Assembly (NCBI RefSeq): GCF_001806325.1
Contig: NZ_CP017580.1
Span: 1,116,001-1,180,000 of the forward strand
Length of the DNA: 64,000 nt
Origin: Curtobacterium sp. BH-2-1-1
GTDB taxonomy: Bacteria; Actinomycetota; Actinomycetes; Actinomycetales; Microbacteriaceae
Direction: 5' to 3'
The position numbers and the translations under genes are program-made. Position 1 is the first letter of the stretch; each line of letters opens with the position of its first letter. Shown in pieces: positions 1-9,700 of the stretch. The notes below the pieces were generated by a model that searched no databases, was not told the origin of the DNA, and saw nothing but the letters and a program-made list of their open reading frames with translations.

Positions 1-183
1 GGTGTTGTTGTCGTCGTCGGTGAGCGCGACGCTGCCGGCCGTCCAGTTGCTGGTCGGGTTGACCGTGGTGGCCGAGAAGGCCGAGTAGGACGCGGTCGAG
101 ACGACGACACCCGAGGCCACGAGAGCGGCGGGGATGGCGATCCAGGCGGCGAGACGCGCAGCGCGCGGGGTGACACGGGACAT
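1..183 (-). CDS. SipW-dependent-type secreted protein, N-terminal part
   Basis: Only the first 61 residues lie in the window; the gene runs off the left edge. The protein has a basic start (MSRVTPRAARLAAW), a hydrophobic segment and then ASYSAFSATT followed by NPTSNW and a GSVALTDDD stretch. This pattern is seen in actinobacterial proteins annotated as carrying a SipW-dependent signal peptide, related to TasA/camelysin-like surface or fibre proteins. AGGAG lies 7 bases before the ATG and supports the start. The partner signal peptidase would be expected beyond the window. Export to the cell surface is inferred; the mature function cannot be judged from this fragment. Confidence 0.6.
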   Translation of the reverse strand, partial: MSRVTPRAARLAAWIAIPAALVASGVVVSTASYSAFSATTVNPTSNWTAGSVALTDDDNNT

Positions 184-300
184 GACGGAGCTCCTGATCC
201 AAAGGGGCGCCGGGGTTCCGCGGTGGTTGGTCGCGACGGCGCCGTGGTTGCTACGACGATCAAGCTACTTGAGCGCCGTGTGGCTCACAAGGGAAGCTAC

Positions 301-338
301 ACCCCCACAGTTGGGGGTACTTCAATCGGTGAGATACT
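301..338 (+). promoter_or_regulatory. Promoter and candidate operator of the MarR gene
   Basis: A -35-like TTGGGG (311-316) and a -10-like GATACT (333-338) are 16 bases apart. The -10 ends 6 bases before the ATG at 345, as in leaderless promoters. An inverted repeat, ACCCCCA (301-307) and TGGGGGT (312-318), overlaps the -35, so autoregulation by the MarR protein is plausible but inferred. Confidence 0.4.
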
Positions 339-344
339 TGTTCA

Positions 345-986
345 ATGAGCAGCACGACGGCATACCCGTGCCGTCCCGCCGATCGCGCAGGCGATCACCC
401 TCCCGAGAAGAGCCGCCCGATGACGGACACCACCACCGCGCTCGCGCGACCCCTCGACGCCGCGCAGCTCCCCCCTGCCCCCGTGTCGCCGACCGTCAGC
501 ATCCCCGAGGTCGACCCGGACGGCGACGTCGCGACGCTGATGACGGCGTTCCGCGTGCTGCAGATGCAGCACGCGCGCGTCCTGCACCACGAGAGCTCCA
601 CCCGCGGGCTGAACGCCACGGACGCCCGGTTCGTGTTCTTCCTCGCGTCCGCCGACGGCGAGGGGATCACGCCGAAGCAGGCCGGCGAGTACCTCGAGCT
701 CTCCACGGGTGCCATGACGAGCCTGATCGACCGGCTCGAGAAGCGCGACCACATCGAGCGTCGCCCGAACCCCGACGACCGCCGCAGCATCCTCCTCCAC
801 CTCACCCCGTCCGGGTCCGAGGTGGCGCGCGAGATCGGCGCCGTCTACTCGTCGGCGTTCCGCGAGGTCATCTCCCCCGGCGACCGCGCCGGCCTCGCCG
901 ACGCCTTCGACCGGCTCGGCGCTGCGCTCGAACGCCACTCGCGATCGGTCTCCGTCGCGGGGACGATCGCCGGCCTGCAGCCGTGA
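345..986 (+). CDS. MarR family transcriptional regulator
   Basis: Winged-helix regulator. After a variable, proline-rich N-terminus, the core shows TDARFVFFLA, a recognition-helix region (LSTGAMTSLIDRLEKR) and the wing DDRRSILLHLTPSG, all typical of MarR proteins that sense phenolics, antibiotics or oxidants. The start is ambiguous: ATG 345 follows a leaderless-type -10, whereas ATG 420 in the same frame begins MTDTTTALARP and has a weak GAGAAG upstream. From 420 the protein is 188 residues, nearer the family norm. It is divergent from the SipW-type gene and followed at once by the DinB gene. Its ligand and targets are unknown. Confidence 0.8.
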   Translation: MSSTTAYPCRPADRAGDHPPEKSRPMTDTTTALARPLDAAQLPPAPVSPTVSIPEVDPDGDVATLMTAFRVLQMQHARVLHHESSTRGLNATDARFVFFLASADGEGITPKQAGEYLELSTGAMTSLIDRLEKRDHIERRPNPDDRRSILLHLTPSGSEVAREIGAVYSSAFREVISPGDRAGLADAFDRLGAALERHSRSVSVAGTIAGLQP

Positions 987-1022
987 CGAACGGTGTCGGA
1001 CACCGCGCGTAGCGTTGCCGGC

Positions 1023-1532
1023 ATGACCCCCTCAGAACTCCTCATCGAAGCGTTCTCCCGCGTCCCCGCCACGGTCGAGCGCGCCGTCAGCGGGCTGTCG
1101 GAGGACCAGCTGGCCGCACGTCCGGCCGCCGGTGCGAACACCCTCGCCTGGCTCGCGTGGCACATCGCGCGCGGGCAGGACGCCCAGATCGCGGACCTCG
1201 CGGGCACCGAGCAGGTGTGGACGGCGGACGGCTGGGTGGAGCGGTTCGGACTGCCGTTCCCCGCCGAGGCGCTCGGCTACGGCATGTCGCGGGACGACGT
1301 CGGACGCGTCCGTGCCTCGGCGGACCTGCTGGTCGGCTACCTCCGCGCGGTGCACGACCGCACGGTCGCCTACGTCGGCACGCTCGCGCCGGCGGACTTC
1401 GACCCGGTGGTCGACGACGCGTGGGACCCGCCCGTCACGCGGGGCGCGCGGATCGTCAGCATCCTCGACGACTGCACGCAGCACGCCGGGCAGGCCGGGT
1501 ACGTGCGCGGGTTGCTCTTCTTCAACCGCTGA
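1023..1532 (+). CDS. DinB/DUF664 family protein
   Basis: 169-residue helical-bundle protein of the DinB superfamily. Visible family features are the N-terminal MTPSELLIEAFSRVPATV, the first metal-ligand region AWLAWHIARGQD and the C-terminal QHAGQAGYVRG. These histidines fit the three-histidine metal site of DinB/DUF664 proteins, several of which are thiol-dependent transferases in Actinobacteria. TAGCGT (1010-1015) ends 7 bases before the ATG, so a leaderless transcript is likely. A longer reading from GTG 993 is possible but lacks support. The substrate is unknown. Confidence 0.75.
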   Translation: MTPSELLIEAFSRVPATVERAVSGLSEDQLAARPAAGANTLAWLAWHIARGQDAQIADLAGTEQVWTADGWVERFGLPFPAEALGYGMSRDDVGRVRASADLLVGYLRAVHDRTVAYVGTLAPADFDPVVDDAWDPPVTRGARIVSILDDCTQHAGQAGYVRGLLFFNR

Positions 1533-1575
1533 CGCGGCGCATCGTGAGCAGGAATGGTTCTGCTCACCATGTGAC

Positions 1576-1617
1576 GGACGGGAGGCGCGGTGCCAGCTGG
1601 CACCGCGCCTCCCGTCC
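1576..1617. terminator. Perfect-palindrome bidirectional terminator (GGAGGCGCGG family)
   Basis: A perfect 42-base palindrome centred on CCAGCTGG between the convergent DinB and helicase genes. Its inner 38 bases are identical to those at 24142-24189 and 54443-54486. There is no T-tract. The role as a two-way terminator is inferred from position. Confidence 0.7.
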
Positions 1618-1632
1618 TGCGTCCGCTCGCGA

Positions 1633-3774
1633 CTACCGCGCGGCGAGCTCCGCGACGATCCCGTCACCGGGGGCGGCGTCGACGAGGTCCGCCTCGATCT
1701 CCGCGTGCTCGAGGATGCCCTCGATCTTGCGGCGACGGCTGCGCGGGACGATCGTGACGACGGTGCCCTCCTTGCCGGCACGACCCGTGCGGCCCGAGCG
1801 GTGCATGTACGCCTTGTAGTCGTCGGGCGCGTCGGCCTGCACGACGAGCGACACGTCGTCCACGTGGATGCCACGGGCGGCGACGTCGGTCGCGACGAGC
1901 ACGTTCACGCGGCCGCTCGTGAGGAGCTGCAGGTTCCGCTGCCGGCGCGACTGGTTCAGATCGCCGTGGAGCGAGGTCGCGCGGATGCCGGCGTCCTCGA
2001 ACTGGTCGGCGAGCCGCTCGGCGTAGGCACGGGTGCGGGCGAACACGATGGTCTTGCCGGCGCCGGCGACGAGCTCCTCGAGGAGCTGGTCCTTCTGGCG
2101 CTGCTCGACCACGAGCACGCGGTGGTCGATCGTCGACGAGGCCTGGTCCTCACCGGCGACCTCGTGGACGGACGGCTCGTGCAGGAACTGCTCGACGAGC
2201 GACGCGACCTGGGCGTCGAGCGTCGCGCTGAACAGGAGCTTCTGGGCGCGGTTGCCCTCGGGGGTGACCTCGGCCGTGGCGGAGAGGATCTCCTGCACCG
2301 GCTCGAGGAACCCGAGGTCGCACATGTGGTCGGCCTCGTCGAGCACGGAGATGACGACCTCGCTGAGGTCGAGCGTCCCCTTGTTCATGAGGTCCTGCAC
2401 GCGGCCCGGGGTGCCGACGATGATGTCGACACCGCGCTCGAGCGCACCGACCTGGCGGCCGTACGGGACACCGCCGTAGATCTGCGTCGTGAAGAGGCCC
2501 ACCGAGCGGGCGATCGGCTGCACGGTGCGGTCGATCTGCAGAGCGAGCTCACGGGTCGGCGCGAGGATGAGCGCACGCGGGGCGCGGCCCATCTTGCGCT
2601 TCGTGCCGCCGCCGTTCTCCATGAGCTTCTCGACGAGCGGGGCGCCGAAGGCGATGGTCTTGCCGGAGCCTGTGCGGCCACGGCCGAGCACGTCCTTGCC
2701 CGCGATCACGTCGGGGATCGTCGCTGCCTGGATCGGGAACGGGCTCGTCGCGCCGAGTTCGGCCAGGGCACGGGAGATGTTGCCGCCGATGCCGAGGTCG
2801 GCGAAGGTCACGCCCTCGACGTCGGCCGCGAGGGTCGCCTCGGCCTGGAGCTTCTCGAGCTTGACGTCGTCGGCGGGGACGAAGGGCTTGCGCTCGGTGT
2901 CGTCGCGGTCGAAGCGGCGCGGGGCGCGGTCGTCGCGGTCGAACCGGCGCGGGGCGCGGTCGTCGCGGTCGAAGTTCCGGCGCGGACGGTCGTCGGCGTC
3001 ACGGCGGGGAGCGCGGTCGTCGCGGTCGAAGCGACGGGGAGCGCGGTCGTCGCGGTCGAACCGGCGGGGCGCACGGTCGTCGCGGTCGAACCGGCGCGGG
3101 GCGCGGTCGTCGTCACGGCGGGGCGCACGATCGTCGCGGTCGAAGCGACGGGGGGCACGGTCGTCACGGTCGAACCGGCGCGGGGCGCGGTCGTCGTCAC
3201 GACGGGGCGCACGATCGTCGCGGTCGAACCGGCGGGGCGCGCGGTCGTCGCGGTCGAACCGGCGCGGAGCGCGGTCGTCGTCACGACGGGGCGCGCGGTC
3301 GTCACGGTCGAACCGGCGCGGGGCGCGGTCGTCGTCACGACGGGGCGCACGGTCGTCACGGTCGAAGCGACGCGGGGCGCGGTCGTCACGGTCGAAGCGA
3401 CGCGGGGCGCGGTCGTCCCGGTCGAACGAACGACGCGGACGGTCGTCGTTGTCACGACGGGGCGCACGGTCGTCGCGGTCGAAGCGACGGGGAGCGCGGT
3501 CATCGCGGTCGAAGCGACGGCCACCACGGTCGTCACGCTGCGGGCGGCCCTGGCCACCGTCGCGCGGCTCCCAGTTCGGACGGCTCGGGCGCTCGCCCTG
3601 CGCCGCGCGGCCGCGACGCTCCTCGGCGTCCCAACGCTGCTTCTGCCGCGGAGCGGACGGGTCGGCGGCGCGGAAACCGCGGTGCTTGCTGCTGCGAGCG
3701 GCGGGGGTGCCGTTCGGGTGACGGACACGGTCGGAGGCGCGGTTGTCCGCGCCGCCCTTGTTGTACGGGGCCAT
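1633..3774 (-). CDS. DEAD/DEAH box RNA helicase with long charged repeat region
   Basis: 713-residue ATP-dependent RNA helicase, probably acting in ribosome assembly or RNA turnover. Residues about 1-80 are basic and glutamine/arginine-rich. About 82-292 form a repeat of FDRDDRAPRR and DDDRAPRR units. The helicase core follows, with GRTGSGKT (motif I, near 365), PTRELALQ, GTPGR, DEAD (near 478), SAT, then ATDVAARG and HRSGRTGRAG (motifs V and VI). All catalytic motifs look intact. In most relatives the basic extension is C-terminal or short; here it is N-terminal and long. The start MAPYNKGGADN at 3774 is chosen because the frame upstream has no family features. Confidence 0.92.
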   Translation of the reverse strand: MAPYNKGGADNRASDRVRHPNGTPAARSSKHRGFRAADPSAPRQKQRWDAEERRGRAAQGERPSRPNWEPRDGGQGRPQRDDRGGRRFDRDDRAPRRFDRDDRAPRRDNDDRPRRSFDRDDRAPRRFDRDDRAPRRFDRDDRAPRRDDDRAPRRFDRDDRAPRRDDDRAPRRFDRDDRAPRRFDRDDRAPRRDDDRAPRRFDRDDRAPRRFDRDDRAPRRDDDRAPRRFDRDDRAPRRFDRDDRAPRRFDRDDRAPRRDADDRPRRNFDRDDRAPRRFDRDDRAPRRFDRDDTERKPFVPADDVKLEKLQAEATLAADVEGVTFADLGIGGNISRALAELGATSPFPIQAATIPDVIAGKDVLGRGRTGSGKTIAFGAPLVEKLMENGGGTKRKMGRAPRALILAPTRELALQIDRTVQPIARSVGLFTTQIYGGVPYGRQVGALERGVDIIVGTPGRVQDLMNKGTLDLSEVVISVLDEADHMCDLGFLEPVQEILSATAEVTPEGNRAQKLLFSATLDAQVASLVEQFLHEPSVHEVAGEDQASSTIDHRVLVVEQRQKDQLLEELVAGAGKTIVFARTRAYAERLADQFEDAGIRATSLHGDLNQSRRQRNLQLLTSGRVNVLVATDVAARGIHVDDVSLVVQADAPDDYKAYMHRSGRTGRAGKEGTVVTIVPRSRRRKIEGILEHAEIEADLVDAAPGDGIVAELAAR
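2901..3530 (-). repeat. In-frame tandem repeat inside the helicase gene
   Basis: About 19 DDRAPRR-type units, alternating 10-residue (30-base) and 8-residue (24-base) forms with two DDRPRR variants. The DNA copies are nearly identical, suggesting recent slippage or recombination. Unit number may differ between strains, and a long-read check would be prudent. Confidence 0.9.
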
Positions 3775-4043
3775 GGCTACTTTCTCGGGGTGCAGACGTA
3801 CCGCAGCGCCCGGCAGCGACATCGGCGGGGGCTTGCGTGCGGAGAGGGGGTTCTTCCCGTCGCGGATCGACGTGAATCCAGCCCTCGAGCAACACACACC
3901 CAAACGAAAACTCCGTGATCGCAATGTCACGGCGTCGAAGGCCGACCGAGTGAGTCTACGCGATCGGACCGTCGCTGGCCAGTCCACCGCCGGGCCGGGG
4001 CGGCGAGGCGGGGGTGATCCGTGCCTCCTGGACCGTTCGCGGG

Positions 4044-4898
4044 TCAGGACTCGGCGAGCCGCTGCCGCTGCTCGGCCACGTCGAAGTCCGCTGCGGGCCA
4101 GGTGAGCTGCATGTCCTCGAGCGTGCGGAGCAGGAGCTGCTGCACGGCGAGCCGGGCGTACCACTTGCGGTTCGCCGGGATGACGTACCAGGGGTTCGTC
4201 GCGGTCGAGGTGCGGTCGAACACCGTCTGGTACGCGTCCTGGTAGTCGTCCCAGAGCAGGCGCTCGTCGATGTCGCCGGGGTTGAACTTCCAATGCTTGT
4301 CGGGTCGGTCGAGGCGCTCACCGAGTCGTTCGCGCTGCTCGTCCTTCGAGATGTGGAGCATGACCTTGACGAGGCTCGTGCCCGACGTGGCGAGCTCGTC
4401 CTCGAAGTCGACGATGGCTCCGTAGCGGCGCTCGATCTCCTCCGGCGAGGCGAACACGCGGACCTTCTGGATGAGGACGTCCTCGTAGTGGGAGCGGTCG
4501 AAGACGCCGAGCTGGCCGGCGCCCGGGAGCTGTCGCTCGATGCGCCAGAGGAAGTCGTGCTCGCGTTCCTCGGCGTTCGGCGCCTTGAACCCGGCGTAGT
4601 GCACGCCGTTCGGGTCCACCGCGCCGACGACGTGCGAGACGATCCCGCCCTTGCCCGCGGTGTCCATCGCCTGGAGCACGAGGAGCACACGGCGCTGGTC
4701 ACCGGCGGTCGAGGCGGCCCAGAGGCGCTCCTGCAGCGCGGACAGTCGGGAGGCCCCGGCGGCGAGCGCCTCGAGCCCGTCGATCTTCCGCCCCGGGAAG
4801 CCCGGGGTGCCGTCGGGGTCGACCCGGTCGAGGCGGAACCCCTCCTCGACGCGGAGCAGTGGTTCGGGGTCGGCGTTCCAGGCCTTGCGACGGCTCAC
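4044..4898 (-). CDS. Polyphosphate kinase 2 family protein
   Basis: 284-residue PPK2 enzyme, which transfers phosphate between polyphosphate and nucleotides; the direction and nucleotide preference cannot be read from sequence. Visible motifs are the Walker A-like AMDTAGKGG near residue 95, the Walker B-like FDRSHYEDVL near 140, and HWKFNPGDIDERLLWDDY near 215, which is characteristic of PPK2. It has one domain and normal length. It is divergent from the esterase gene, with 140 bases between them. The start MSRRKAWNADP follows GAGGA spaced about 5 bases. Confidence 0.88.
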   Translation of the reverse strand: MSRRKAWNADPEPLLRVEEGFRLDRVDPDGTPGFPGRKIDGLEALAAGASRLSALQERLWAASTAGDQRRVLLVLQAMDTAGKGGIVSHVVGAVDPNGVHYAGFKAPNAEEREHDFLWRIERQLPGAGQLGVFDRSHYEDVLIQKVRVFASPEEIERRYGAIVDFEDELATSGTSLVKVMLHISKDEQRERLGERLDRPDKHWKFNPGDIDERLLWDDYQDAYQTVFDRTSTATNPWYVIPANRKWYARLAVQQLLLRTLEDMQLTWPAADFDVAEQRQRLAES

Positions 4899-5038
4899 GG
4901 GTCCTCCTGCGGGGTCGTCACCATCCTGGCACCGCCCGGCGGGTTCGTCCGGCGGTGGTCCTCGGGGCGGAGGAGGGGAGGGTCGGTTCCTCCCGTGGGT
5001 GGACGACGGTGCGCGGGGACCGGGTTACCGTTGATCCG

Positions 5039-6208
5039 ATGAGGTCAGGCCGTCGCACGCTGCTCGCGCTCGTCGCCGCGGTCGTGGCGCTCGGCGCGGT
5101 CGCGTCGTGCAGCACGGACCCGGTCGGTGACGAGAACCGCACGGTGACCGCCGGACCCGTCATCTACCCGCTGTCGCTCCGGTACCACGGCATCGACGTC
5201 GTCGCCGACGTGCCGTACGGGTCGGACGCGCTGCAGCGGCTCGACGTGTGCCTGCCGGCGGACAGTGCACCGGACACCACGAGGACCCCGACGCCGACGC
5301 CGGGCGGGACGGCTTCCGCGACGCCGGACGATGTCGGGGCCGACGCGGCCGGGGACGGGAGTGCGAGTGGTGCCGGGACTGCCGCGGCCGGCGTCGCCGC
5401 TGCGGGGGCCGGGGCAACCGACGACGGGACCGGAGCCGGTGCTGGTGCTGGTGCCGGTGCCGGCGCCGGCGCCGGCGACGCTGCCGTTGCGGAGGCGGCC
5501 AGCGGCACGCGTCCCGCCGTCCTGATGATCCACGGCGGGAGCTGGTCCCACGGCGACAAGGCCACCGCCGCGTACCGATCGGTGTGCAAGTACCTGGCCT
5601 CCGAGGGCTTCGTCACGTTCAACGTCGACTACCGGCTCGCCCCGACGGACCCGTTCCCGGCCGGGCTGGACGACGTCCGACGGGCACTCGACTGGGTGTT
5701 CCGTCCGACGACGCTGTCGACCTACGACGTCGACAGCAAGCGGGTCGGGGTGTTCGGGGGCAGCGCCGGTGGGAACCTCGCGGCGATGCTGGCCGTGACG
5801 GACCACGACTCGACCGCCTACGCCGAGGGCGACCGGATCCGAGCCGTCGTCGACCTGAGCGGCCCCACGAACCTGACGACCCGTTCGACCGAGGCCGACG
5901 GCGTCTCCGCCGCGTTCCAGCGGAAGCAGTTGCTGTACCTCGGTTGCCGGACCTACTCGGACTGTCCGGCCGCGACCCGGGCGTCGCCGGAGTACCACGT
6001 GACCTCGGACACGGCGCCGTTCTTCATCGGCCACTCCACCGACGAGTTCATCCCGCTGTGGGAGTCGCAGGAGTTCGCGGCGACGCTCCGACGACATGAC
6101 GTGCCGGTGACGTTCGTCGCGGTCGAGGGGTCGGCGCACTCCATCGCGCAGCTCGACGAGGCGATGAGCAAGCGCGTGGCGAGCTTCCTGCGGGAGCACC
6201 TGGACTGA
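5039..6208 (+). CDS. Secreted lipoprotein alpha/beta hydrolase (esterase)
   Basis: 389-residue surface esterase. The N-terminus MRSGRRTLLALVAAVVALG ends in the lipobox ASC (Cys about 22). A Gly/Ala/Thr-rich linker at about 80-155 separates it from the catalytic domain. That domain has HGG (oxyanion hole), GGSAGG (nucleophile Ser), STDEF (acid) and GSAHS (His), matching the carboxylesterase/BD-FAE-like group. TACCGT (5026-5031) is 7 bases before the ATG, so it is probably leaderless. The linker is a DNA hexamer repeat. The substrate is unknown; acetylated cell-wall or plant polysaccharide is only a guess. Confidence 0.82.
   Translation: MRSGRRTLLALVAAVVALGAVASCSTDPVGDENRTVTAGPVIYPLSLRYHGIDVVADVPYGSDALQRLDVCLPADSAPDTTRTPTPTPGGTASATPDDVGADAAGDGSASGAGTAAAGVAAAGAGATDDGTGAGAGAGAGAGAGAGDAAVAEAASGTRPAVLMIHGGSWSHGDKATAAYRSVCKYLASEGFVTFNVDYRLAPTDPFPAGLDDVRRALDWVFRPTTLSTYDVDSKRVGVFGGSAGGNLAAMLAVTDHDSTAYAEGDRIRAVVDLSGPTNLTTRSTEADGVSAAFQRKQLLYLGCRTYSDCPAATRASPEYHVTSDTAPFFIGHSTDEFIPLWESQEFAATLRRHDVPVTFVAVEGSAHSIAQLDEAMSKRVASFLREHLD
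5432..5479 (+). repeat. Hexanucleotide microsatellite in the esterase linker
   Basis: Eight tandem hexamers of the form GGNGCN encode Gly-Ala repeats. Slippage would change linker length by whole Gly-Ala units and keep the frame. Confidence 0.75.
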
Positions 6209-6405
6209 GGCGCGGCCGCGCGTGGCTGGTGGCCGCCGCGGCCCCGAGTCTCGGTTCGGCGGACGTTCCTCGGGCGGTGCGGACGCGAAAGTGTCCGCGG
6301 GGCCGAGACTCGGGCACCGCACCGGCACCGGACGCACGTGCCCCGGCCGGGTGGCACCCGGAGTCGGGACTGCCGCTCGCCGCCCGCGCACCGCAGACTT
6401 CCGGG

Positions 6406-6717
6406 GTGACCGACACCTCGATGCGCCCTGCACACGCGACTGCCTCCCGCTGGGAGCGGCACTCCTCGCTGCAGACGTTCGCCGAGCTCCTGCTCGGTCT
6501 GTCGTTCACCGCCGCGGTCGCCTTCGGCGGGTACGCGGCCGTGACCGGACGGATGACCGTGCTGTCGCAGGGCGCCGGCGTGGTGTTCCTCGTGACGCTG
6601 ACGTGCGTCCTCGTGTCGTGGTTCCGTGCCGTCGAGCGCGAGGAGGCACCCGTGGCGGCGCCGGCAGCCTCCGTCGTCGACCCGATCTCGGCGATCGACG
6701 CGGAGTACCGCCGCTAG
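6406..6717 (+). CDS. Small two-helix membrane protein
   Basis: 103-residue protein of unknown function. Two hydrophobic stretches (FAELLLGLSFTAAVAFGGYAA and GAGVVFLVTLTCVLVSWF) suggest two membrane helices, followed by an Ala/Pro-rich and then acidic tail ending in DPISAIDAEYRR. GTG 6406 is chosen because CAGACT lies 6 bases upstream, the local leaderless pattern; ATG 6421 is an alternative. It converges on the RND gene, and the two stop codons share the four bases CTAG at 6714-6717. Confidence 0.55.
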   Translation: MTDTSMRPAHATASRWERHSSLQTFAELLLGLSFTAAVAFGGYAAVTGRMTVLSQGAGVVFLVTLTCVLVSWFRAVEREEAPVAAPAASVVDPISAIDAEYRR

Positions 6718-9700
6718 TCCTCCCCCGCCGCGGCATCCCCCGCAGCGGCCTCACGCGCAGCGGCATCCCCCGCAGTGGCCTCACGCGCAGTGGCCTCCCC
6801 CGCCGCGGCCTCGCGCGCCGCCCGCCGGTCGGCCCGCCGCTCGAAGAGCCCCTCGACGAGGGCGTACAGCGACGGCAGCACCACGAGGGTGAGCAGCGTC
6901 GACGACACCAGCCCGCCGATGACCACGAGCGCGAGCGGCTGCGAGATGAACCCGGACCGGCCGGTCAGCCCGACGGCCATCGGGAGCAGCGCGAAGATCG
7001 TCGCCAGGGCGGTCATCAGGATCGGCCGGAGTCGTCTGGTCGCGCCCTCGATCAGGGCATCGTGCACGCGGAGCCCCCGGCGCCGGTACTGGTTGACAAG
7101 GTCGATCAGGACGATCGCGTTCGTCACCACGATGCCCACGAGCATGAGCAGGCCGATCAGTGACGCCACACCGAGCGGGATCCCCGTCACGATCTGCAGG
7201 AGCAGCGCGCCGGTGACCGCGAACGGCACCGACACGAGCAGCAGCAGCGGCTGCCGCAGGCTCCGGAACGTCGCGACCATGATCACGTAGACGATCAGGA
7301 CCGCGACGAGCATGGCCAACAGGAGCTGGCTGAACGCCGACGACTGGCTCGAGGCGACACCGCCGATCTCGGCGGATGCGCCACGAGGCAGGTCGAGCGC
7401 GTCGACGGCCGCGGTCACGTTCTGCACGGCGGCACCGAGGTTCGTCGAGTCCGGGGTCACCGTGATCGTGGCCGTCCGGACGGCGTTCGACGTCGTGATG
7501 GACGTCGGCCCCTCGGACTGCTCGACGGTCGCCAGGTCGGACAGCGGCACCGACCCGGTCGAAGTTGGGATCGACAGCGATCGCAGTGCTGCGACGGTCG
7601 TCGGGGGCTCGGGGTCGGCGATGTACACGTCGAGCGTCGCGTCGTCGATCTCGATCGTGCCGGTGTCGCGGGGCGAGACCGCCGCGGCGACGATCCCGCC
7701 GACCTGCGTCTCGGTCAGCCCGCGCTCGGCGGCCGCCTGCCGGTCGACCCGGACGGCGAGGTACGGCTCGGACGCCGACAGGTTGCTCGTCGCGCCGGTC
7801 GTGCCGTCGACCTTCCGCATCTCGCGCAGCACCGACGCCGCCGCGGTCCGGAGCTCTGCCTGGGTCGGCGCGGTGACGTCGACCTCGATGTCGCTCGAGC
7901 CGCCGAAGCCGCCACCGGCCGACGAGAGGCTGACCTCGCCGACGCCGTCGATGCGGTCGATGCGGTCGATGCGGTCGCGCGCGGTCGACTGGATGGTGGT
8001 CTGGTCGTCGCCGGCGTCCGTCGTGACGTTGTACTGCACGGAGGCCGACGCCCCGCCCCCGAAGGCCGCCTGGATCGACTGCCCGCTCGTCCCGATGGTG
8101 GTCTGCACGGTCTGCACACCCTGGACACCGCGGAGCACGCGCTCCACCTCCTGCGCCGCGTCGGACTGCTCGTCGAGGCTCGTCCCCGGCTCGAGGTCCT
8201 GCGTGACCGTGAAGGTGTTCTGCCCCGAGTCGCCGAGGTAGTTCGTCTTGACGAACGGCACGGCGGCCGCGGTGCCGCCGAGCACGAGGACCGCCAGGAC
8301 CACCACGAGCGCCGGCCGACCGATGGCCCAGCGGAGCACGGGCTGGTACCCGCGCCGGAGCCGGTCGGACGTGCCGGCGTCGTGCAGGTCCTCGGCGGAC
8401 GACAGCGCGGTGGTCGCAGCGGACCCGTCGGCAGCAGCGCCACCGGCAGCGGCGCCACCAGCGGCGGCGCCACCAGCGGCGGCGCCACCGGCGACGGTGC
8501 CACCGGCGGCGGCAGGCGTCCGGAGGAACCAGTACGCGAGCACCGGGACGATCGTCAGCGACACCAGCAACGAGGCCACGAGCGCCATCGTCACGGTCAG
8601 GGCGAACGGCCGGAACAGCTCGCCGACGAGCTCCGCGACGAACGCGACCGGCAGGAAGACGGCGACGGTGGTCAGGGTCGACGCAGTGACGGCGCCGGCC
8701 ACCTCGCGGACGGCGTCGAGCACCGCCCGGGTCCGGTCCACCCCGGGTTGCAGGTGCCGCTTGATGTTCTCGATGACCACGATCGAGTCGTCCACCACGC
8801 GTCCGATCGCGATGGTGAGCGCGGCGAGCGTGATGACGTTCAGCGTGTACCCGGTCGCCCGCATGCCGATCGCGGCGAGGAGCACCGAGGTCGGGATCGA
8901 GATCGCGGTGACGATCGTCGACCGCACCGACAGCAGGAACAGCAGGATCACGACGACGGCGAACCCGAGGCCGAGGAGCCCCTCTTCGGCGAGGGAGTCG
9001 ATGGACTGCTGGATGTAGGGCGCCTGGTCGAACACGACGGTGAACCGCGGGTCGCCGGCGACCTTCGCCTCGATGCCGGGGAGGGCGTCGCGGACCGTCT
9101 TCGAGACGTCGACGGTGTTCGCTTCCTGCGTCTTGGTGATCGCGATGGTCAGTGCCGTCTCGCCGTTCACGCGGCTGATCGAGGTGCGCGGCGACTCCTC
9201 GATCGCGACCTTCGCCACGTCGCCGATGGTGGTCGGCGTCGTCGCGGCGGTCCCGGCGGTCGATCCACCGGCGGTCGCACTGGAGGCGCTGCCCGCCCCC
9301 GCCGCACTGCTCGCCGCGGTCCCGCTGGTCGCGTCCACGGCCCCGGTCGCGCCCGCCCCGGCGGTCGCGCCTGCCCCGGCATCCGCCGCACCGCCGGACG
9401 AGGAGCTGCCGGAGGATCCCGCCTCGGACGACGACCCGCCGCTCGACGCGGCGGTCAAGGGCAGCCCCTCGATGTCCTTGATCGAGGCGATTCGCTCCCC
9501 CGTCTGCACCGACAGCGTCGTGCCGTCCTGGGTGATCGTGCCACCGGGGACGAGCGTCCCGTTGTCGTCGAGCGCGTCCGCGATGGACTGGGTGCTCAGA
9601 CCCCGCGACGCGAGCTCGTCGGTGTCCGGGGTGATCACGACGCGGCGCCCCGGGTTGCCGAAGACGTCGGCTTGCCGGACCCCGTCGAGCTTCTCGATGT

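Noticed and set aside
2901..3530. Regularly spaced repeats looking like a CRISPR array
   Set aside because: Units are contiguous, in frame within a coding sequence, without spacers; no cas genes.
2489..3721. Long open frames opposite the helicase repeat, rich in Arg and Ser
   Set aside because: They arise from GC-rich repeat DNA read on the wrong strand; no family features, and the helicase frame has every motif.
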